DNA from: SABY01 sp964523795
GTDB lineage: Bacteria; Bacteroidota; Bacteroidia; Bacteroidales; 4484-276
Direction of reading: 5' to 3'
Length of the DNA: 64,000 nucleotides
NCBI GenBank assembly: GCA_964523795.1
Contig: CAZGAO010000002.1
Location: 62,001 to 126,000, forward strand
The stretch's first letter is position 1. Every line of letters starts with the position of its first letter. A model generated the notes under the pieces. The model worked only from the letters and a program-made list of their open reading frames with translations. It searched no databases and had not been told where the DNA came from. Position numbers and translations under genes: made by a program. Shown here one piece after another: positions 16,856 to 25,200 of this stretch.

Positions 16856-16972
16856 TCCAGATGCTTGCGAAAACTTGTTATTCGTAGCCGGACGAAAAAC
16901 CTTGCATTAAAACACACTATTATTTATGTAAAGGGGAAAATACCAAGTTTTTAATAATTTTTCAGCAGCCAC

Positions 16973-17155
16973 TAAATAGTGTCTGTCTTTTAAGTAAGGT
17001 TATCGAATTATCAATAGCCCTGTCCTTTAGGGCAGGGATTGAATTGAAGGGATAAAAACCCCCGCGATTTCGCAACGCCGTAGGCGTTACGAAATCGCGA
17101 GGGGCATCTCCAAATTCAATATTCCCCGGGTTAAAACCCGGGGCAATTCAAAAAT
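16973..17155. mobile_element. MITE-like TIR element, copy B (subfamily 1, right end lost)
   Basis: It begins TAAATAGTGTCTGTCTTTTA and aligns along its length with the copy at 18593-18805: a GC hairpin (CCCTGTCC.../GGGCAGGG), a long central hairpin (about 17050-17105) and CCCCGGGTTAAAACCCGGGG. After GCAATTCAAAA the match stops and no right terminal repeat is present. It lies downstream (3' side) of the minus-strand gene at 17300-18541. Confidence 0.7.
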
Positions 17156-17299
17156 GCCATGCGTATTTTTTTATTATCTAGAAAAAAGCGGCCTTTTTAG
17201 CTTTGATATGACAAATGATTTTGAAATTTCCAGGATGTAACTTGAAAAAGGATTTGGAAGGCTTAAAACGATTTAAAATTCGTCGCTCTTAAAAAAAAG

Positions 17300-18541
17300 T
17301 TATTTACCACAGTTTGAAAATTGGATTTCGGTGGGAGCATCCATTTTTACCTGATAGGCTTTTCCTGGTTCTAAGATTTGTAGGCTAGTGATATTTTTTT
17401 CGGGCCAATACACATTTATTCCGCTGGCATCTTTTATTACCAGGAGGTGCTCCAGAAAATCACTTTCCATATCTTGCACCAGTATTGTTTGCTCGCATAA
17501 AAAAGGAAACAGATTCCACCCTTCAGATAATTGGATATTCCGGTTCATCATTTCATAGCCATCAAAAATGAAACTTTCCGCCTCCAATGTTTTTATCAGA
17601 TAGGCGCTTGTGCTGTTAAAAGCCGAAAGCGAGCTGATATTTCCCATGGGGTAGTAGATGCCTTCGCCATCAGTCATGTAAATGATCGATGATTTGATGG
17701 GTGAAAAAATTGAGTCGATAGCAAAATGTTTTGGGTACAGATAACTCGAAAATCCATTCCACCCCGCTGAAAGCTGAACCGAAAAACTATCGGGTGGCGG
17801 CAGTATGACTTGCAGCAGGGCAGGTGGCGAACGAAATTCACAGCTTGCTGTTGAAAGCATGCACACAAAAAGATTGCTGTCGTAATGTGCTCCGGGATGG
17901 TGGAGCCGGAGGGTGTCGGAGTTGACCCCCTGAATCCATTCGCTGTTTTGCATTTCGGCATAAGTAAGCCCCTTGTCCGCGCTACGCAGCCATTGAAAGG
18001 TTTCGGATCCGGTGGCCTCAATTGTAAAAACAGCCTCACCAGGAAAATTGACCGTAGTATCACTGGCCTGGCTTTGTATTGCTATCGCGGGATTTATCAC
18101 TGCATCTACAAGTTCTGAAGAAGTCATATTTTGTTCCTTATCCCTAAGCTCGCAGCCAGCATCGAAAACAAGATTTGATGTGCCGCTTTTGTGGCTAAAG
18201 CACAAATTCATCAGCACCAAAGTGTCGGCAGATACACCATATATATAGTACCACGAAAAAGCGAGGGTGTTTTGGCTTGTTGATTGAGAAATTACGTGAT
18301 GTTTAATTTTGGAAAATGAGGGATGAATATTGGCCACCGAGTCGAAGGTAAACTGTGTGGTATCGAAAGTTAAAAAAAACGTTAATGCGCCTGCATTTTG
18401 TAGATTATGCGCTATTAAGGGAATTTGAAATCCGGCTTGGGGACAAACCTGTGGCTCGACCAATAATAGGCTGGTTTGCTGAGCGTAGCTGCTCAAAGCA
18501 AAAAATACCTGCAAAATTAAAATATACACAGGCTTTTTCAT
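17300..18541 (-). CDS. Secreted protein with cohesin-like, Ig-like and two C-terminal repeat modules
   Basis: 413 residues from the ATG at 18541 (MKKPVYILILQVFFALSSYA, a signal peptide); an upstream ATG at 18559 would add six residues. The first domain (about 22-150) has the pattern of cohesin-like beta sandwiches (CPQAGFQIPLIAHNLQNAGA, LTFFLTFDTTQFTF). An Ig-like segment (about 155-250, VFTIEATGSETFQWLRSADK) follows. Then come two related modules of about 75 residues, each starting LSAGWNGFS or LSEGWNLFP, containing GIYYPMGNISSL or GINVYWPEKNITSL, and ending with SAYLIK or KAYQVKM. No T9SS sorting domain is visible, unlike its neighbours, so it is probably periplasmic or exported another way. 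The gene is bracketed by two TIR elements in the same orientation. No enzymatic function can be assigned. Confidence 0.75.
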   Translation of the reverse strand: MKKPVYILILQVFFALSSYAQQTSLLLVEPQVCPQAGFQIPLIAHNLQNAGALTFFLTFDTTQFTFDSVANIHPSFSKIKHHVISQSTSQNTLAFSWYYIYGVSADTLVLMNLCFSHKSGTSNLVFDAGCELRDKEQNMTSSELVDAVINPAIAIQSQASDTTVNFPGEAVFTIEATGSETFQWLRSADKGLTYAEMQNSEWIQGVNSDTLRLHHPGAHYDSNLFVCMLSTASCEFRSPPALLQVILPPPDSFSVQLSAGWNGFSSYLYPKHFAIDSIFSPIKSSIIYMTDGEGIYYPMGNISSLSAFNSTSAYLIKTLEAESFIFDGYEMMNRNIQLSEGWNLFPFLCEQTILVQDMESDFLEHLLVIKDASGINVYWPEKNITSLQILEPGKAYQVKMDAPTEIQFSNCGK

Positions 18542-18569
18542 ATTTAAAATTTTTGCCATATTTTAGCTG

Positions 18570-18577
18570 CAAAGTTA
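18570..18577 (-). promoter_or_regulatory. -7 box for the cohesin-like gene
   Basis: On the minus strand this reads TAACTTTG, a match to TAnnTTTG, 28 bp before the ATG at 18541. The TIR element begins 16 bp further upstream (18593), so any -33 element would lie at or inside the element's end. Confidence 0.55.
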
Positions 18578-18592
18578 ATCTTTTGGGGAAAC

Positions 18593-18805
18593 TAATTAGT
18601 GTCTGTCTTTAAAGTAAAATTCTTGAATTATCATTAGCCCCGCCTTTTAAGGCGGGGTTTTAATTGGCGGGATAAAAAACCCCCGCGATTCCGCAACGCC
18701 GCAGGCGTTGCGGAATCGCGGGGGTGATAATTTTAATCTCATTTTTCCCCGGGTTAAAACCCGGGGCTATTCAAAAGTACCGACTTTATGGACAGACACT
18801 AATTA
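18593..18805. mobile_element. MITE-like TIR element, copy C (subfamily 1, complete)
   Basis: The left end TAATTAGTGTCTGTCTTTAA (then AGT) is mirrored at the right, where the reverse complement reads TAATTAGTGTCTGTCCATAA (then AGT). The terminal inverted repeats are about 23 bp with two mismatches. Inside are three hairpins: CCCCGCCTT/AAGGCGGGG (18639-18657), a perfect 21-bp stem with a 3-nt loop (18680-18700 against 18704-18724), and CCCCGGGTT/AACCCGGGG (18747-18766). There is no ORF. Total 213 bp. Right after it, GGTCTGTCCAAATG at 18807 looks like a second partial terminus. Confidence 0.8.
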
Positions 18806-19130
18806 AGGTCTGTCCAAATGCAATGGCTCTATTAAAAAGATGAACACCAATTTAAAAGGCAGGTCGCTATTTGAGTTCTTGTTTTATTTTTTTTTACTTT
18901 TAAGTTTCAAACGTTTTTGTTTTGTAAGCATGTTTTGCTACTTTTGCAATTCTATTGATTTACCTGGCGTAATTGAATAATCTGTGAAACATGCTTTTAC
19001 TAAAAAATTTCTAAAAATCAGGATTTAAGCGAGAGCTAAATTGTAATCATTGCTACCAAAGTATTGAATCACAAAAAAATACTTTCAAGTGTTAAGAATT
19101 TTTAAAATACTTAAAAAAAAATAGGCATTT

Positions 19131-19160
19131 TTTGACTATTTGGTTTTTATTGTATATTTG
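19131..19160 (+). promoter_or_regulatory. Promoter of the giant T9SS surface protein gene
   Basis: A -33 TTTG at 19131-19134 and a -7 TATATTTG at 19153-19160 are separated by 18 bp, close to the Bacteroidetes optimum. The leader of about 80 nt ends in AAAAAAGGAGGATTACATG, a strong Shine-Dalgarno sequence, which is unusual in this phylum. Confidence 0.75.
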
Positions 19161-19245
19161 TTTCGCTTTTTAGTGGAATTTTATTAAGGAATTTTATTCA
19201 TAACTAATTCATTTTCATTACTAAACCTTAAAAAAGGAGGATTAC

Positions 19246-22200
19246 ATGTTTTTAAAAGTTTACAAATTAAAGTTCTTGCTGGCAATGATGCTGATGCCAT
19301 TTTTGGCAATGGCTCAGGCTCCGGCAGGGTGGGATTTTATCCCAACACCCTTAACGCACGAGATCATCGTTCCCGATGGTATTATGCTTGAATACGAAGG
19401 CGTTACGGTAGTAGATGGCGATTATATCGGTGTCTTTTTCCTTGATGGCGGAGCACTCGTTTGTGGTGGTTATGTGGAGTTAGGCGCAGGCTCTAACAAC
19501 AACTTCAATGCCTATGGTGAATTTCCGGGGCTGCCTGGTTTCTCACTTGGTGAAGCCTTCAACTGGAAGTTTTACGATGTCTCAGAATCTACTGAGTACA
19601 ATGTCCAAGCTGAATATGTTGGCGTAGGCAATGTATTTGATGGTGGCTCATCTGTTCTAAACGGATTTGTGCAGGCTTTTGCCATTGCGGCAAGTGTTAG
19701 CCCTTCAACGCTGCCTATTGATGGTGGAACTGTGGATTTGTCTGCCGAGAACCTTGACCCGACCAACTACACTGTAGATACAGATGGCTGGGAATGGTTT
19801 GCCGGTGTAACACCTATTGGTAATACCAAGGATATTCTGGGATACGCCGTTACCGCAACTACGGTGTTTACCGTTAATGCTGAAGCCACCAGTGGCGACA
19901 TGGCTACCGCCAGTGTTACCGTTGTTGTTTCGGGTATCAGTGCCGGAGTCGATGACACCATTTGTGCCAATGGCACCTTTGCTGTGGCTGCAACCGCATC
20001 GCCCGACTATGTTCAATTTACATGGACAAAAAGTGGATCAGGTACTTTTAGCAATCCTGCTATTTTGAATCCTGTTTATACTCCCAGTGCTGCTGATCTT
20101 GTAGCGGGTAGTGTTATTCTTACCTTGAACGCAGTTTCGCTGCAGTCAGGCCCGGCTACCGTCCAAATGGAACTTACTTTCCAGGCCGAGCCAACGATCG
20201 ACATACTGCCCGAACAAGATTACGTTTGTATTCCCGATTCTTTTTACTTCGCTGATGTAGTAGGCGCGAATTATCAACAGTTACAATGGTTTACAACCAA
20301 CGGTGGTGGGTTTTTTGATAATGAATATATACTTAATCCAATCTACTACCCTTCACCCCAAATCGATTGGGTGCAGAAGTGCGTTTATATTGCTGTATCT
20401 GCTGCTCCTATTCAGCCATGTATGGTCTCGGTGGCAGATTCAATGAACCTTTGTTTTGTCGACAAGCCAACTGTTGATGCAGGTGCCGATGCCGGTTATT
20501 GTACCGAGCAGGCCGTCACGCATACCTTTGCTGGTGCTGCTACCTTCGATCCCAATTGGCCTGATAATACTACCCTGCTATGGGAAACCAGCAATGGTGA
20601 TGGTACATTTGACAATGCAAGTTTGGAAAATGCTACCTATACTTTTGGTACCAACGACCTTGCCAATGGTGGCGTTATTAACTTTACCCTTACCGCCGAA
20701 ACCCTCGAGGCCTGTGGCCCGGTTAGCGATGATCTTAGCATTACCTTGCAAGCAACTCCAACGATCGACATTTTGGAAGATACTTATACTATCTGTCAAG
20801 GTGATTCATTGAATTTTGCACTTCAAGTTACGGCTGATGATTATTCCCAGGTTCAATGGTTTACTACCAATGGTGGTGGCTTTTTCAGCAATGAATTTAT
20901 CGAGGAGCCTATCTATTATCCAGCCCCTGACATTGATTATCCGCAAAACTGCATTATTCTTCGTGTGGCTGCTTCTCCTATTTTGCCATGTACGGTATCA
21001 ACAGAAGATTCTACACTCCTTTGTTTCCAAATGTTACCTGTTGTTGTAGCTGGTCCCGATGCTACCATCTGTGCTAACGAAACCTACACAACTATGCCAA
21101 CAGTCGAGAATTCAGCCGGCCCCTATATGTGGACAGAAGATGGTTTCGGATATTTCGAAGATCCTACCCTTTTGAATGCTAAGTACATTGCTCATGCAGA
21201 TGATGCTAACTCGATTGTAACACTTACATTGAGTGCCGAGCCTATTGGCCCTTGTACCGATGCTGTTTCTGGTTCGATGGAACTTACGGTGTTGTGCGCT
21301 CCCGATGTATGGGCTGGCGATGACTTTACCGTATGCGAAACCGAAAACCCGGAATTGGTTGGTGTTGCAGAATGTGTAACAGGAACCATGTGGGCTACCA
21401 CCGGTGACGGTCATTTCTGCTGCCCCCAAGATCTGATTTCGAGCTACTACCCAGGCCCCAACGACCTGACGGTTGGCTGTGTAACCCTTGTTTTGATTGG
21501 TTATCCCCTGGCTCCTTGTTCACTTTACGAATTGGATAAAGTGGTCGTTTGCTTCGACCCGGTACCTGAAGTGGAAATTAGCGCAGATGCTGCTACAGTT
21601 TGTCAGGATCAAACCCTCCAACTTGATGCAGATACTGCTAACGTTTGCGGTTTGATATGGACAACCTTCGATGGAACCGGTACCTTTGATAATCCCAATA
21701 TTCCCAATGCAATTTATACACCTTCTGCACAGGATGCTATCAGCGGAACCATTACGCTTACTTTAACCGCTTCAGCTTGTGGTGAATGTGATGTTCCTGC
21801 TGTTGATAATATTGTTGTTACTATTCAAAACAATCCTGTTGCTGATGCTGGATCTGATATGACTACCTGCGAAGATACACCTCATTATTTTGGTGTAGCC
21901 ACTGCAACCAATGCAAGTGCAGTTTTATGGTCGGGTGGCCAAGGCTCATTTGATAATGACATGATGCTTGATGCGACCTATACTCCCGCTGCTGCGGAAA
22001 TTGGTGATTCTATAGAGCTTTGCCTTACAGCCATGCCTATCGATCCTTGTACCATGTCGCACACCGATTGCATGTTCCTCTATATTCAGGGTAATCCAGC
22101 CATCGATATTTTGGAAGATAGCTACACCATTTGTGAAGGTGATATTATGGATTTTGCTAATGAGGTAGTTGGCGAGAACTTTAGCCAGGTGCAGTGGTTT

Positions 22201-25200
22201 ACTACCAATGGTGGTGGATTCTTTAGTAATGAATTTGTGGTGGAGCCTACCTATAGCCCCAGCCCCAGTATTGATTTTCCCCAAGGATGTATTATCATTA
22301 AGGTAGCTGCATCTCCTATTTTACCATGTACCATTTCCGATGAAGACTCTACGCTTCTTTGTTTCCAAAAGAACGTTATTGTAGATGCCGGACTTAACGA
22401 TACCACCTGCGAAGAAACACCCATTACACTTACAGGTACTGCTACTGAATATAGTTCGGTACTTTGGAGCGATGGTGCAGGTACTTTTGATCCTGCTGAT
22501 GCCCTCGTTACTGAATATACCCCTGGTGTTGGCGAAACCGGAGTAGTTGTTCTTAGGCTAACTGCCGAGGCCAAATCTCCATGTACTGTGGCTGCAATCG
22601 ATTCGATGGAACTTTTTGTTCAGCCTGCCCCTATTGCTGATGCAGGTGCTGACCAAACCGTTTGCGAAATGATCTGTCTGCCTCCGGTACCCGATGCCAA
22701 TGGCATTGTTAACCTTGCCGGTGCTGTTCAGTTTGCCTCAGGCCAAATGTGGAGTTCCACTGGTGACGGTACCTTTGACGATGATGGCGCACTTGGTGCT
22801 GTTTACACAATAGGCGATGGCGACATTGCAAATCTTAACGTGGATCTTTATCTTACTGCTTATGCTATCGATCCTTGCCTTACAGCCGATGTTGATACTA
22901 TGACTGTTACCGTTCAGCCTTCACCCGAAGCTATGGCCGGTGACGACAAATCTATCTGCGAAGGTGAAACCGTTACTATGGAGGGTTCTACCCTAAATGC
23001 AATGGGCGTGTTCTGGGATTTTGCCATTTATGGCGAAGGCGATGGAACATGGGATAACCAGTTGATCCCAGATGCTACCTATGACCCTGGCGATGATGAT
23101 GTTGACAGAGGTTATGTAGAACTGATCATGGTTGCTTTCCCCATTAGTCCTTGTACTTATCCTGATGCCGACCGTATGACGGTTTACATTATCCAGGAGC
23201 CCGAAGCCCTTGCCGGCCTTGATGACACGATCTGTGCAGGTGAATCTTATTTCCTGGATGGCTGGGTTGCTAATGCTACTGGTGGCGTTGAATGGACTAC
23301 CAGTGGTGATGGTACTTTTATTCCCACCAATGACATTTTGAACCCTGAATATGCTCCTGGTCCTGGTGATATTGCTGCCGATAGTGTTGAGCTTTGCCTC
23401 TACGCTTTTGACGGTTCGGCTTGTAACAACGATTATTTCGATTGCATGACGCTCACCATTCTTCCTCCTCCGGAAGTTAATGCAGGTGCCGATCAGGTTA
23501 TTTGCGAAGGTGCTGACGTAATTCTGGATGGTACTTCTGATAATACCAGTGCTGTACTTTGGACAAGCAATGGTGATGGTGTTTTTGCACCAGATCCAGC
23601 AAATGTTCTTGACCCGGTTTATACCCCTGGCGTTACTGATATTGCCAATGGTACTGTTGAGCTTACCCTTACCGGTCAGCCGCTTGATCCATGTTCAATT
23701 CCGGTTAGCGATCCTATGACCGTTACTATCAATCCCCAGCCGGCTGTATTGTTCTGCTTCGATGGCGTAACTGCAGTTACCGATTCAGTGTTTTACCGTT
23801 GCTTCGACGAAACCGTTAATGTTTCACTTTGCGAAGTAATTCAGGGAACAGGTCCATTTACGATTTGCTACACTTTAAATAATGAGCCGGATAGTTGTGT
23901 AACTGGTGTAAATCTTGGTGATGTTTTTGCCAGTCAGATTTTACCTGTGGGTACCAACGACATTGCTATTACATCAATTACCGATGTTAATGGTTGTGCT
24001 GCCTTAGACGTAACGCCTTACCAGGCTCAGGTTGTGGTTCATCCCGAACCAGTGGCTCTGTTCTGCTTCAATGATGAACCTGCTGCTCAAGGCACTGTAT
24101 TCCCTTATTGCGAAGATGTTGCTGTTAATGTAACCCTTTGCGAAATCGTTGACGGTCTTGGACCTTTTGAGGTTTGTTATACCATTAATGGCGAGCTTCC
24201 TGAAACGTGTATTACACTTAACGAAGGTGAATCATTGTTTAATAGCACACTGCTCCCGGGTAGCTATGTTGTTCAGGTTACTTCTATTACCGATACCAAT
24301 GGCTGTAGTGCTTCTGACGCCAGCATTGCCATGTACACTGCTACTGTTAATATCCAGGCCAACCCAATTATCGAGGCTGGTGATCCTCAGGTTCTTTGTG
24401 ATGTCGATTTGCCCGTTCAACTGGCTGCAACAGGTGCAAACTATAGCTCGCTATTGTGGACAGGTGGTTCAGGTTCATTTAGTATTGATACTATTCTTAC
24501 GCCTACTTACGATCCTGACTTGGCAGAATATGGTGATACCATTACGCTGTGCATCGAAGCACAACCGATCAGCCCATGTACTTTGGTTGTTTTCGATTGT
24601 GTAGATATTTTTGTACAGCCCAGCGCAACTGCTTATGCAGGTGCTGATTCAACAATTTGCGAAGGCTTGGATTTCTCATTAGCCGATGCTGCTGCTACAA
24701 ATTACTCTATGCTTACCTGGACACACGATGGTGACGGTGCATTTGATTTTACCAATACCCTTAATCCGGTTTATACTCCTGGTGCAGGCGACCTGAATGA
24801 AACCGTAGAGCTTTGTCTTACAGCTGCCGCTATCGATCCTTGCACAATGGCTGCAACCGATTGTTTAGACTTATTCATTCAAGCTAACCCAACTATTGAT
24901 GCCGGTCCTGACCAAGATGTATGCGACACTCAGTTGCTCGTTCAACTGGAAGCAACAGGTGACGATTTTGATTCAGTAGAGTGGTCTGGTGGTTTAGGTG
25001 ATTTTAGTAATGCTAATATTCTTGATCCTACTTACGATCCCAATGATTTAGAAAATGGTACAAGCGTAAGATTGTTTATCACAGCACAGCCCATTGGTCC
25101 TTGTGTATTGGTAGTTATGGATAGCATGGATGTTTTCATCCAGCAAAGCCCAACTGCTTATGCCGGTCCTGATACTATTCTTTGTGTAGGTACTCCTTAC

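Noticed and set aside
16495..16954. Short ORFs on both strands after rplT
   Set aside because: They lie in tandem and inverted repeats and translate the palindromes; no homolog-like motifs.
20456..24604. ORFs of 100-150 residues in other frames of the 2920-aa gene
   Set aside because: They mirror the module periodicity of the coding frame and have low-complexity composition; the main frame has a signal peptide, modules and a sorting domain.
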